Assembly: GCA_000611775.1 (NCBI GenBank)
Contig: KK106986.1
Span: 1,302,001 to 1,366,000, forward strand
Reading direction: 5' to 3'
Origin: Umbilicaria muhlenbergii
Taxonomy: Eukaryota > Ascomycota > Lecanoromycetes > Umbilicariales > Umbilicariaceae
Length of the DNA: 64,000 bases
Part shown: piece by piece, positions 10,801 to 23,158 of the stretch
Numbering within the stretch: the stretch's first letter is position 1
How the letters are laid out: the number at the start of each line of letters is the position of its first letter
Program-made: the position numbers and the translations under genes
The notes under the pieces: model-generated
The model's database searches: none
What the model was told of the DNA's origin: nothing
The model's input: only the letters and a program-made list of their open reading frames with translations

Positions 10801-12547
10801 CCTTGACACAAAAGAAAAGGAGCAACAGCAAGGGTTTATTGACGACAAAGAGAACCGACCGCCCATCAAGGCACACCTTGTACGGCCGTCAACACCCGAC
10901 AACCATCTTACCCCACTTGCAGAGTCGTCGCCGTCACGAACGAACGAGCGGCAGCGCCAATTGGGTCCAGCGAAGGAGCCTGACAAAGATCGCGAGGATA
11001 CAATAATGACGAACGACGCTCTTCCAACCCCACCGCCTGAATCATGTCCTACCCGAGCGCCTCCGCCTGTGCCTCCGAGACCAATAGCAGATGACCAAAA
11101 GAAGGCATTACAAGAGGAGGTGGAACTTGGAGCTCAGCAAGACGTCACAGAAGTTATTGCAAACGTTTTATTCCAATTGCAATGCGCCATCAAAGCACAG
11201 TCTGTAGATGAGTCTGGAGAGCAGATAGATCTGGTTAAGAAGCTCTTTTTCGGAAAACAGAAGTCATACATCACAAACAAGCAAGGCCTGATCCGATCGA
11301 AAGAGGAGTTCATCTCCGACATCAAGATAGACGTCGCTTCTGGGCCGCGCGATATCTATGCGGCATTTGATGGTGCGTACGATGAACAAGAGGTAGAGAT
11401 CGGAGGAGCGCTCGAACCGCAGTATACCACTATTAGTCAGCTGCCGCCGGTGCTCCAAGTACTCGTTCAGAGGGTGCAGTTTGATGCGGAAAAGAAAACA
11501 ACTTTCAAATCGAACCATCACCTGGAATTGAAGGAAACGATCTACCTCGATAGATACATGGACTCGGGCGATGAAGACCTGTTGGCCAGACGACGCGAGT
11601 GTTGGCGATGGAAGAAAGAATTGGCCGAGCTTGAGAAACGGAAAGTGTACCTCACAACGACAGAGGTAAGTTGTGGCTGATACATGCAGGAAATAACAAG
11701 CAGTGCTGATGACATAGGTGGATTTGGACATGCCTGACGCCCTCACGTCAGCCGCAGGGTATCTGAGGCAAATCTCCGAAGTGGAAGACGATCCCATTGA
11801 GGTGAAACCGGTCTTGCTTGAACAGCTCGAATTAGCGGCCCAGGGTGCGAAGAAAGAGATGTCTGGTGAGTGAGATAGAGAACGTTCATTCAGTGACTAC
11901 ACATACCGCTTGACCGTTTTCAACATGCTGATGCTCTTGTGACCAGACATCGACGAACAGATCAAAACTTTGAATACAAGCATAAACAGCCAGTTTACAG
12001 ACCTCCGCAAGCTACCCTACCGCCTTCACTCTGTCTTCATTCACCGCGGCTATGTGAGCTCCGGACACTATTGGATCTACATTTACGATTTTGCAAAAGA
12101 GATATGGCGCAAGTACAACGATGGATATGTTACCGAAGTTAAAGATACCCGCGAGATATTCGACCGAGATCCAGCGGACCGACCGGCAACTCCGTACTTC
12201 CTCGTGTACGTCAAAGATGAATTGAAGCATATGCTCGTGAATTCGGTCTGCAGAGACATTGTAGAACCAACGCAGCAGCAGCAGCAGCCCGACACGACGC
12301 AAGACGCCATTGTGGATGTGGACATGGAGGATCGCCCTGCCAGTGAGATGTTGGATTGGCCACAACCCGATCACAGCACCAGCACCATGGAAGATACACA
12401 ACAAGGTGCGATTCATTCCGTACCTGCCTGGAGTTCTGGGGCCCTTCACCCCGTGTATGGCCCTAACAGCTGGTAAAATGTTTAGGCAGGCAGGCAGGCA
12501 GTCCTCCCGAGGTCAGGTTCGAGCCTCCTGAAAAGCTCATCGATTGA
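7900..12547 (+). CDS. UBP2: Ubiquitin-specific protease Ubp2
   Basis: Eleven exons: 7900-7915, 7972-8714, 8768-8972, 9027-9078, 9144-9523, 9576-9664, 9852-10389, 10440-11665, 11718-11865, 11947-12405 and 12486-12547. Together they give 1305 aa, close to yeast Ubp2 (1272). The tiny first exon codes MPLQG and splices to GKTAPRLLQDLLLYDP, the Ubp2 N-terminal signature. The catalytic Cys box GLENIGNTCYLNSLLQFYF lies near residue 615 and the His box SGHYWIYIYDF near 1170. Between them is an acidic, Ser/Thr/Pro-rich insert, then a second catalytic half beginning EEVELGAQQDVTEVI. Ubp2 trims K63-linked ubiquitin chains and works with the Rsp5/Rup1 ligase complex in yeast; I infer the same role. Intron 2 (8715-8767) has a GC donor. 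The last exon is uncertain: without the final splice the frame ends at 12476. Confidence 0.92.
8715..8767 (+). other. GC-AG intron of UBP2
   Basis: The donor is GAG|GCAAGT, matching the strong consensus that compensates for a GC donor. A GACTGAC branch-like site lies before the CAG acceptor. Removing it joins YLGFTRE to DLDWWPPRPNT in phase 0 and restores the long frame that otherwise ends at 8876. No GT donor nearby gives an open frame. Confidence 0.8.
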
Positions 12548-13993
12548 TAGCACACCATGAACAGGAGGTGCATTTTTTGAGAGCTGGAGGTTGACGCGAC
12601 GACCGGTCCAACACAAACACAGATGCCTCCCTGTAGCAAGCTCCGGAAGCTTTTGCTACGCAACATACAACGGGTCTAGCCCTGACTAATCATATTCACA
12701 ATCTAGGCGCACAGCTTTGAAGGGAAAAAGCAGCTGTGTCGTCTAAGCCTCGCACCATTTCGTGGTCTCTACCTGTCAAAAGTCTGTTTGTCATGGGAAC
12801 GATGCGATTGTGATCGTTCAGGGCACTTGGTCCCTCTTTCACTTCGGCCATCTAGATCCAAATCACCACAAATGATGTTTAGCATTTCCCGGCTGCCCAC
12901 AACAACCTTGGAGGTTTGCATTCACCCGCACCACCTTCCCAATGTTAGTGGTGGGTGTTGCCGTCATGGCTGTTATCTGAGCGGTTCGTTATTCATGCAT
13001 GCGACGGAGGAGGCAAGACCGATGTTTGGATTCGACTATACATCCTATCAGCGTGCATTGTAGCATAGACATATTTGCGCAGCGAGATACCACCACACTG
13101 AAAATTGATGTCATGCTGTACCTTTTACCTTCCTCTGATGCGGCCACGAGCCGCCGATCAAGTCGGCCCAGCGCTCTGGCATCACCCTCCCAATCACGCT
13201 TGACGCCAATTGTCAGGAGACGGCGTACAGAGGGCAGATGATCAAGCAAGGCGAAATGCAAGCAAAGGTGAGGCTAAGCAAGGCCATTCAACACGACACG
13301 ATGTGCATACTTGCCCAACATTGGCTGTTCTGCGGCTGCGAATGGTTTCGTACAAGTTTTATTATTTTCATGTCTCGGACGGAGTAGTCCCGAGGCTATG
13401 ACTATTTGTACAAGTTCTAAACAAACTAGCTATGGACGTAAAGAAAAACTAATTGGCAATATAAAGCAACGATGCCTTCACGGCATCAGCGCTCGCAGGA
13501 CCTCTTCCGCCCTACGTCCCGATCCCTCTCGGGACAGCTAAGCCACGCTTGCTCAGGCAGTCGTCTTCCAGACCGGTGCGAATGGCGAATTATTCGCACC
13601 GTCTGGCTCGAACGCACAATGGATACCACCACCCCCGGCGAGGTGGCATGGTAGTATTTCCATGGATCCCTAAATCCCGTCGCGGGAAGGATTGTAGAAA
13701 AAGTGGAGTGTGGTGAGCTTTATCACAATGATATCGAACAGGTGAATGGAACAGAAATATCGTGCTCTCGTATATTCAGGCACTTGGCGGGTGGGTACCG
13801 AACGTGAGAACATGAAACGTCAATGTCGCGCCACCAGTTATGCCGAAGTAATGCCAATCCCTGATTCTATCGTTATTCTTCAACGCCGGGACGCCTGAAC
13901 TGAACAACCACACGGTGAAAAGGAGCGCAGCCGAGTGCGGATGGTCATGGTATGAAGTAAATGATCGAGAAAGCGGTCGGTCGATAACGGAAC
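12548..13993. other. Convergent gap between UBP2 and the Q/P-rich gene
   Basis: At 1.45 kb this is long for a convergent gap here (others are 168, 201, 346, 640 and 1,491 bp). No protein gene is seen. The hairpin-rich segment described separately occupies about 13,440-13,690. Confidence 0.5.
13440..13690 (-). ncRNA. Candidate structured non-coding RNA (six hairpins)
   Basis: Six inverted repeats lie within 217 bases. GATGCC/GGCATC (13471-13487). GTCCCGA/TCGGGAC, 7 bp perfect (13516-13535). A 15-bp stem with one bulged C joining 13568-13583 to 13592-13606. CCACC/GGTGG (13626-13646). CATGG/CCATG (13647-13664). TCCCG/CGGGA with a 3-base loop (13675-13687). The minus strand is favoured because it runs into a T5 tract at 13444-13448, like a polymerase III terminator, and carries a B-box-like GTTCGAGCC at 13613-13605. 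I compared it by memory with U1-U6, U3, SRP, RNase P and RNase MRP RNAs and saw no diagnostic motif, so no family is assigned. Confidence 0.4.
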
Positions 13994-15418
13994 TCAGGTG
14001 ACATTCTCCACCCAAGAGTTGTCGATGAAGGAGTCCCAACCGTTGTCGATGCCTGGCGTGACGGTACCGCTCCCTTGGGCGCTATTTGGGCCGGTCACAT
14101 TGTGAGGTTTGAACTCAAGGCCGGGAGCGTCGAAGCCAAAGGTCAACGCCGGTGTGGCTAGTGAGTCAGAGGACGTTGACGACGTCGACGACAAGCCGCT
14201 GTAACTGAAATGAGGAGACATATCCAAGGCACTCGGTGCGAGGGTCGAGCTCATGCCATCATAAGATGGATGGAAGTGGTGACCCTTCATCGTTGACGCG
14301 CCGGTATTATAGTTGTAGTATGGCTGGGGAATGTTCTCACTTCCAGCCATGAGCATCGACGTAAAAGGATCGTTCGGATCAAGGACTGGGCCGAGGAACA
14401 TCTGTGCCTCGGTAGGCAGGGCGGTGGTGAAGGGACTGGTGTATTCGTTGTGCTTGTTCATGTCCGTGAACTGCTGCTGCGGCTGCGGAGGCGGTTGGTG
14501 CTGTAACTGTTGAGTTTGCTGCTGCTGTGGCGGTGGTGGTGGTGCTGCTGCTGCTTGCTGCGACTGCTGTGGTACTGGAGGAGCCTGCATCTGCTTCGAC
14601 GGCTGGGGTTCCTGCTTGATACTGAACGTAGACGTTGCAGGTTGAGCTGTTGCCCTTGGCGGCGACGGCTGCAATGGCTGTGGCGTTCGTGATGCGACAG
14701 GGGACGTTGAGGGCGCCGGCATGGACGTCCTCCGGTGGTTGGTTTGATCGGCGACCTCGACCGGGCTGGAGATAGTGGCGTTCTGGGAATAGCCAGGTAT
14801 CTCATGAGGTCCGGCGATCGATGCCGAACGGATATGAGGCTGGGGCCGAAATCCAGCGGACCGCGGCATCGGGTAAGGTGACTGACGATACGACTGTGGC
14901 GCCGGCTGCTGCATCATGTTCTGCGGGAGCATTGGGGACGGATACATCTTCTGCGGATTGTGCGCAAACTGGGGAGCGTTGGGATATTGCTGGGCGTAGG
15001 AGTTGGTGATGGCTTGGTCGAGGGCACTCCTCATGGCAACGTGGTTGGTGAGATAGGCGGCCAGGCGTCGGTTGAAATCGGACCCGGTCTGGAGGTGGGC
15101 TGTGAGACGTCTGTATTGCATGGGTAGGTCGTCATCCTCCTCCTCATACATCTCTTCGTTGACGACATCTTGTTCCGTGACACGCAGTGAGCGGCCAGTT
15201 CGTCGTTTGTGTATCTCTGAAGCTCGGCGGGCTGATTCGACGCGGGCTTCGAGACTGCGGTCGCTTCTCCTGGAGGCAGCAATGTATGCACTGACACTCA
15301 ATCAGTATAATGTGCAGGAACACAATGCGACAGACGTTGCATACCGCTCTTGGTTCTCTTCATGTGTTCTCTCCGTCTTGACTGCCTTTGCAGGCGGAAT
15401 GGTGCGTTGCGGAGGCAT
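13994..15418 (-). CDS. Conserved fungal Q/P-rich protein of unknown function
   Basis: Two exons (15418-15345, 15290-13994) give 456 aa starting MPPQRTIPPAKAVKTERTHE. The N-terminal ~100 residues are strongly charged and predicted helical (RAYIAASRRSDRSLEARVES, RVTEQDVVNEEMYEEEDDDL), then a short LTAHLQTGSDFNRRLAAYLT segment. The middle is Gln/Pro/Ala-rich, with runs of P and Q around residues 240-285. The C-terminal third is Ser/Thr-rich and ends with an acidic-aromatic stretch (DNGWDSFIDNSWVENVT). I recognise the N-terminus as a conserved filamentous-fungal block but know of no assigned function. Poly-Q/P composition, the acidic-aromatic end and a 3.8-kb upstream gap suggest a transcriptional regulator or coactivator; this is inference, and no DNA-binding domain is visible. 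Confidence 0.8.
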
Positions 15419-18400
15419 CGTAGCGTCAGAGAGAGGTACGGAACCGGATTGAAAGACGAAGAGGGGTGGTGGTTCGGCAGCGGGAGAATACGATGTCGTG
15501 GTAGGGTGTGATTGCGTTGGTCGTAGTTGACACGGTCGGACGTGGGATCCGAGCGAGGGTTGGGGTCAGGTGCTGAGGCAGTGAGGTAGTGAGGTACGGG
15601 CAGGAATAGAAGAAGGATGAGCGGACGATGCGATGATGTCTGCAACGATCTGGCTTTTGATTTGTCGGATTGAGTTCTGTTCGACTCGAGTCAGATGAGA
15701 GCGAGCCCGATTGCGGTGCAGCGGTGTTTCGCAATCGGACGAGGTGGCAGCAAGTGTGGAGAAATCGGAGGCTTCGATGTATGGCAGGCGCGATGCTCAG
15801 GATGCCCGGTGCCGCGATCGATCTCGGATCTTAGCGTCGACGGAGTGGCGACGCGCCAAGACCACCACCCGAATTCCAAATCGACTGCGCCTGCGCCAGA
15901 GGAACAGTGCAGATGATGTCAAAGGCTCGTGGGCACTCGCGCTCAGCTAACAAAGTATGGAGCAAAGTATAGAGGAGAGTTATAAAGTATAGTAGAGGGT
16001 GTGGGATGGGAATATCGACAGTACAACTGCGACGATGGACGGGATCACAAGGCAAGACGGCAGGCACGCAAAGGGTCGGGGTCGAGGGGGTACACGGTAC
16101 AGGAGCAGGCCTGCTGGTGGAGGAGAGAGAGAAGAAAGGTTTTGGAGCAAGAAGATGGAGGATGGGAATTGCATCTTGATAAGGGAAGCAGAGAAGGAGG
16201 TGTTCGGCAGGCGACACGGGCCACACGCCCACGATGGGGAGGCTAGAGGAGCAGGCGTCAACGCTTTCACGCTTGTTCCATGATGCTAATGTCTGTTCGG
16301 TGATAGTGTTGTCGTCGGATCTCCCTGATCTCCCCATCGAAGTGGGGAGTTTGCGCACTTTTGGCCACCACGCCGGCCAGCTGGAGCGTCCTGGACGCGG
16401 GTGCAAATCACTGGGAGCCGGGAGGAGCAGATTCCGAAGAAAACAGACACCGCTAACGCTGCATCGGTGCCGATCGATGCCCGATATGGCCTCGAGCATG
16501 CAGTAGCGTGCGATGACCAGATGCTAGCGCCGAGATGCAATGGCGATGCCAGATTGCCGAGATCTGAGAAGTGAAACTCTGTGGGCCAACGTGGGCAAGT
16601 GAGATGCAATCATGCAGCATGCGGCTGCCGAATGGCGATTGGGGAGCTGAGCCTGCTTGCGGGTGACAGGGCCCGGGCCTGCACACAAAGCGGTCCAAGC
16701 GGGACCCAAGCAAAGCGAGAGAACAGGATCAGGACGCGGACAAGGACAAGGGAAGGGAAAAGCAAAGGAACGGGAAAGTGGGAACCACGAACCAGGATGG
16801 ATGGTCTGGCTGAACCTACACGTACCGTGACGAGGACAGTCCTCGAGGTCGGTCCCGAGTCCTGACAGCAGAGTACATCTACGACAAGCGGTGCTTGGCT
16901 AGAGTGACAAGTACTAGCCCGCCTAGATAATACCAACTTGTCGGTCGTGACGTGCTTCGCACGCTGACCCTGTCCTTGTACACACGTTCGTGATGTCAAA
17001 TCACCAAGTACCAAAACTAGTCATGGGCGGTGCGCCTAGATGAACTCGGTGATTGACTGGACCTTCTGTCTAGTCAATGCGCCGTCAATCCCTTAAAGAT
17101 CCGTCAAAAGGGTAGGTGTGTTCCATCGGTGCAAAGTTAAGTTCCAGGAGGTGCCTCTGAATCGGTCGTCCCATCCATGGAGGAACTAGTAAATTGCCAG
17201 ACTGCCACGCCCACATTGCTGTCCCCGTCCCAACCTTTGCATTTTTCGACATTGAAGGTGCATCCTGGAAGATAAAGTTTCTGGAATCAGATCGTGGGAC
17301 GGATACCACAGATTAACGAGCGGGCGAGCAACCTTCTCATGGCGAGATCCCATGCTGCTGCTGCTGCTGGAAGCAGCTCCGGAAAGACCCTGACCAAGAG
17401 CCATGCGGGAAGTGCGACCGTACCTACGAACGTCGATAGGCGTGGCGCCGCGAGGTACTCCGTATCTCTGTCCCTGCGATCCGGGGAAGGCGCGCTATTG
17501 GTTTCGCCGCCTATGACTAATTAGGCACGAAGGCGTGGTAAGTAAGGTAGGTAACCTGTTGCCGGTGCAGGTGCTGTCGCTCGGCCAGTACCAGAGATGC
17601 CAGTGGGTCCTTCGTCTGATCTGTTCGACCAGACAAACGCGCCCTCGAGTTTCTGTCAGCCATCGGTTGCGCAAGGTCGCAAGGTAGAAGCGTTGCCGGG
17701 TGCGGTGCAGGACCCAGAAGGAGCCTGCGCCGCGCCGTGCAACGCGCAGGGTGTAGAAGCCAATCGTGGTGCGGCGATGCGTGCGAACCAGAGGGCTCGG
17801 TCCTGGTGGTCCGAAGCTGGTGCGCTTAATCGCCCCGTCCGTCGTCGACCTTGCCTTACCTTACCTTATGATTCGAAACGCGAAAAAACCTTTGCCCGGA
17901 GGGCGCTGGGATTGTGATGGGCCCAAGGCGCTAGAGGAAGCCATGAGCCCGTATGGAGCAGCCACAGTCACGACTTGTCGAAACTGGATCCCTTTACCCA
18001 AGGTACGACTCGGGAGCCATTGTGGTGACAGTGAGCCATTAATATTATCAGTTTGTTGTTGTTTGGGTTCGTATTACCACCTCGCGTTCTCGATCTCTAC
18101 GGCAGGATCTCGAAAGGGAAAAGGGCACGATCAGATCTGACGGGCCGCCCGCTCATGGCAGATCTACGGCATGTGAAATCGGTGAGGAGACCCAAAGAAT
18201 AAGGTAGTGATGCGTGGTAGTTAGAACAAGGGAACCAGGTCATGGGTGGAGCCGGGAGTCTGAAGTGACCAGTCTGAAGTGAACAGCCTGGAGTCTGGAT
18301 CTGCCTTTTTCCCAATGATGCAACAAGACTTGGCCTACCACGGTACAAGCTCTCCAGGAATTGGCTCGACCGTCCACAACGCCGTGGCGTCCGCCAGTCT

Positions 18401-19224
18401 TCCTGCTCCGGTTCTCGCTACATCACACCCTTCGCACCGTTTGTGAATAGGCCTCCCGTGTACTCTATTACAGAGGCCATTGACCATGTACTCCACACAT
18501 CCCACTCGCTGCAATGCGCTGCCTGATTGGCCCAACGTAATTAAATTTTCCATTTGGATCACACAAGCATATGGTTGCGAAGCATGCTCGGTGGGCTGGA
18601 GGCAACCTCTACTACCATGCCAGCACTCTAATTGGAATAATGGCGCGGCCTCACTTCACGCCTGCTGCAGATTGGCCAGGCTGCCAGGTTGCACAACGGG
18701 CCATTCGCCTATCTAGTGTGCCCTTGGGGAACAGTTCAATGCAGTGCCACTGTTCACACGTGCTGATGGGTGTCCCTCGTTCATGTACGCTGGATGGGAA
18801 AAGTCGGATGGTAGTTGTGACTGGTCAATAATACCCGACCTTGCTCTCGATGACGGGGTTACACAAGACGCCGATAGGGTTGTGTACGCCGAGCAGCGAG
18901 CAGCGAGCAGATTCGGTCGACGGCTTGGTACATAGGGCCACTTCGCCAATCTCCCTAACCCGCACGAGATGGGAAGCTAAAGTGATCAAGCCTTCGTTGC
19001 TCAGATTAACGAACCTGGTAGTTCCCTGCATCGTCCCGATTTCGGCTCCGGCCCCTGCCCAGCACAAGCCCCTGCCCCTGCCCGTCCCAACGACTGTTAC
19101 GACTGGCCAGTTGTCCTGAGCGTAGAAGCAGTCCAGCCGCAAGCAGTAGCATCCACTGACCCGCAAGCAAGCTCCGACCATGTCAAAGCTTCCACCAGAT
19201 ACGCCTTCAATATCCCCCCCAAGT
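15419..19224. other. 3.8-kb non-coding region upstream of the Q/P-rich gene
   Basis: This is the largest gap in the window. It lies between the start codon of the Q/P-rich gene and the stop codon of VPS74. Open frames up to 222 codons occur (15831-16499, minus), but they start at non-ATG codons or lack any domain or consistent splice pattern. It probably contains a long 5' leader with upstream ATGs and a complex promoter. Confidence 0.55.
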
Positions 19225-20483
19225 TCACAAAAGAGAATCCAGCCGGGTGAAGACACTCAAACAAGCTGCCACGACCTGTTCTTGGGTCAGCGCCGGCGTC
19301 ATGCACAGAGCGGGGCTGACTGCGTTTTCCCAAGACCTTACCTCCAGTTGCAACTCCTTGTCTTTATTACTATTGATTTCTTCACTGATTACTTGCCCCA
19401 GATTCGCTCCAATTCCCTGAGAAGCGCTCGCTCGTTTGCCAAAAGGCCATTGGGAATATTCCGCGAGTATCTCATCCACCTGCGCAAAGGCTCTCTCTCG
19501 AGATTCATGGCCGAGCGTAGATAGAGCGTTCTCGAGCACATTGGCGGCGTATGCTGCGCACACCATAGATATGGTCCGAAGATATCGAAACTCCATCTCC
19601 TCCGGAAGGAACTGACTTGGCGGTAAGAGGACCGTCCGGTTTGTCAAAACATTCCGTACACGCCGTCTGATTTCGTCTTTCGCCCCTCCGTCAGCCACTG
19701 GGTGCGTGGCCATGTCGAAGAGGAAAAAGTTGCGCTTCTCCGTCCTCAATATACCCTTGTCCACCAAACCCTTTGCCAGACGCTCGCGGACCTGCTTCAG
19801 TTGGTAGCCAATCTTCATCAGATTCCACGTTTCTCCTACAGAAAACGAGCGATCAGTAGTTGAGCCTTAGCAGATGGAGCTCAGCGACCCTACCGCTCAT
19901 AAGATCTATCCATGAACTAACACTCATCTTCTCACTTGACTTCATCATCTTCAATGCCTCGTCAAGCAACACTTCGCCAGTTAAGGTATCGTCAATGACT
20001 TCAATGACTCGGTCTGCGAGTGGGAAGCGCCGCCTTGAGGAGTCTCTCTGCATGCTCACGCGACCCCTGAAGGCTAGCTCGATAACAATGCATCCCCGTA
20101 GTGCATATGAAATATTGTCATTCCAGAAGGAGAGATAGCCCTTTGTAAGCATTAGAATTAGCTGGGGGAACGATGCAGTACCTGATAGTGCTCAAGCATT
20201 GCCGCACCTGCTTGTCCTTCAGCCCCATCAGTAACACCTCTTCCATGAGTGTGAGCTTTGGCTGCTTGCTCCTCTCCTCGCTCTCGCTGATATCCCGGGG
20301 ATCGAAAGCGATCTTATGCCCGTTCTCCCCTCCGGTGTAAGATGTCTCGGGCGCCCGACTCTCGTTCGAGAGGCCTGATCGAGACGTAGGTGAGCTGACT
20401 CGGCTGGGATCATCTTCGTCATTGCCCGTGGAACTTCCTCCACCCGCACCCCGTCGCCTTGTTAGGCCTCCCGTCGTCGCCAT
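19225..20483 (-). CDS. VPS74: Golgi phosphatidylinositol-4-phosphate-binding protein Vps74 (GOLPH3 family)
   Basis: Four exons (20483-20208, 20140-19894, 19835-19342, 19275-19225) give 355 aa, close to yeast Vps74 (345). After a Ser/Gly-rich N-terminus with an arginine run, the GPP34 domain fills residues ~75-355: [58 protein letters not shown] and [19 protein letters not shown]. It ends VFTRLDSLL, the conserved tail. The last intron (66 nt) is a multiple of three and stays open if retained, but splicing is needed for the conserved terminus. Vps74 binds PI4P and the tails of Golgi glycosyltransferases for COPI retrieval. Its 3' side faces the long empty region. Confidence 0.95.
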
Positions 20484-21012
20484 CTCGTCTGTGAGTTGTG
20501 GTGCTCTTCACTTCGGTCGGAGCTCGTGGACGTGCGGCAGACGCACGGCAGGGCTGAACGCTCAAGGCGATACCATGCGTAGTGGGTTGATCTGTCTCGC
20601 CAGGCTGTAAGGCAGAACTAAATCATGAGCGCCATGGCCTTGGAAGCCTTCTGGTAGAGTTGATGGGCGTTTTGACTGTTTATTCGCGAAATGAACGGGG
20701 TTCGCAAACGTGACCGGTCGAACTCAGGGTGAGCTGTTGACTCGCTAAAATCTATCGGAGCGCTGAGCAGCGGAGCGGCACAGCTTTGGGGGGCAATAAG
20801 ATTGTGAGCACCCTCCACTACGACGAAGCTGACGATAGACAACTTTCGACTCAAATAGTGCATCCAACAGGTGGTTACGTTGAGCATTGTCTACTGTTTA
20901 GGATACAAGTGCTGAGAGTAGATATACATCAGCACCATCAAGCCCAGCCGACTGCAAAGCAGACATCTTCCCATTCCATTCCGCTAGTTGGCTTCAAATA
21001 GCGGTTGCGAGC
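20484..21012. other. Gap between VPS74 start and acyl carrier protein end
   Basis: No gene is seen. It should contain the VPS74 promoter and the acyl carrier protein 3' untranslated region. Confidence 0.5.
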
Positions 21013-21709
21013 TCAATGCGCTGCGCACTCTCTTAGTGCTCTTTCCCCGAAATTAACTGTATGGACACGTACCGTCAGGCTGGCCAAGAATGTATTCAAC
21101 CGCGTTGTCGACTAGACCAAATACGTCAGTTACTGATACGGTGCCGTGACGGACGCATGAGAGCGCATACTGCTGTGGATAGCGTCCGCCTCTTTGTCGG
21201 GAATCTCGATGCTGAACTCCTGCGGGACATGTCAAATGGCGTCCGCGATGATCTTGGAACTTGACTCATCAATACCTCTTCAATGGCCATGACCACCTCG
21301 ACCGTGTCCAGACTATCAAGCCCCAAATCATTCGCGAAGTGTGATGTGTTCGACAGCTGTAGATATGCTTAGCCCCCGGCGAAACTGCTAATGCTCTTTC
21401 AATTCGAATACCTTAGTAGGGTCGGAGACCTAAGCAGAGTACTGTTAGTTCTATCCGTCAAGCCTATATAAGATTGAACCATACCTTATCAAAATTCTTC
21501 AGTAGATCCATAATCCTCCCTTCAACCTCCTGCTTTGATAAGCCAGCGGGTGCCGAATAGCATCGCTGTCCTTGAAAGCTTGCGGCGGGCAGGAGCTGGC
21601 TGGATCTCAGGAAAGGCGTAGGGGTGATTGATCGTGACGTCGGCACCTGCGTTCGCACTACAACCCTTGAGGCGCATCGCGCAGACTGGAGAAGAGCCCT
21701 GTAGAGCAT
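21013..21709 (-). CDS. ACP1: Mitochondrial acyl carrier protein (NDUFAB1 family)
   Basis: Six exons (21709-21485, 21429-21412, 21356-21276, 21219-21171, 21111-21073, 21020-21013) give 139 aa. Residues 1-~55 form a basic, Ser/Arg-rich mitochondrial presequence. The carrier domain carries NDLGLDSLDTVEVVMAIEE, whose DSL serine is the phosphopantetheine attachment site, then EFSIEIPDKEADAIH and the ending VEYILGQPDAH. Exon 2 is only 18 nt (VSDPTK) and the last coding exon only 8 nt; both are required to reproduce the family sequence, and all phases agree. The protein serves mitochondrial fatty-acid and lipoate synthesis, and in many fungi is also a complex I subunit. It is divergent from NDUFS8 over 251 bp. 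Confidence 0.93.
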
Positions 21710-21960
21710 GGCGTAATACAAATGGAGATTTGATGGTACGATGCTGGAAGTTCTTGCACGTAATCGGAGCATCAGAGCTTCCAGCTTTGTCCTCATCGAG
21801 ACTTTAGTCGCTCGCGGCTATTCTAGCCAATAGGCGACCACCTTGACCCTCTTACTCTAGCGAACAACGAGTCGCATCTTCCGTCAGGTCAACTCGACGG
21901 CGAGAGGTATCAGTCGTCCTTACGTACTCCGACTTCGCCAGTACCGTCATACCCACCGTG
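21710..21960. promoter_or_regulatory. Bidirectional promoter of ACP1 and NDUFS8 with a CCAAT box
   Basis: Only 251 bp separate the two start codons. A CCAAT box (AGCCAATAGG, CCAAT at 21827-21831) lies close to the middle. CCAAT boxes are bound by the HAP/CBC complex, a known activator of respiratory genes in fungi. Joint control of the two mitochondrial genes is inferred. Confidence 0.55.
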
Positions 21961-22812
<852 letters not shown>

Positions 22813-23158
22813 ACAAGAGTGGCAAATTCATTAATGACTGTACATAAGGACCTTCTGGTGGCGTTAGACTCTAAGCGTAGTTCTTTGGACGCCTTTCACG
22901 GTGAACATCTTACAAACGAGTTCAGACTTGGTCCATGCGTGCAATGTGTAGCCTTTCACAGTAGCAGCCGCCAGCCGTGTAGATTCAGATGGGTTCACCC
23001 CGGGGAGGGGATAATGGCACGCGCATGCGAGTGCCTTCATGAGCACCGCTCTACAAGTCTTGCTATGGAACCACGTGCACGCGTATAGATCGAAAGATCC
23101 TTGAATACTCATGGATGGAAAGTAAAGCTATGGTGACATTGAACCGCTACACTTCATG
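22813..23158. other. Convergent 3' region of NDUFS8 and RRP14
   Basis: 346 bp with no gene seen; it is the shared terminator region of two converging genes. Confidence 0.5.

Noticed and set aside
15831-16499. 222-codon minus-strand open frame in the 3.8-kb gap
   Set aside because: No ATG-supported conserved block, no domain, composition like a random C/T-rich leader; more likely part of a 5' untranslated region.
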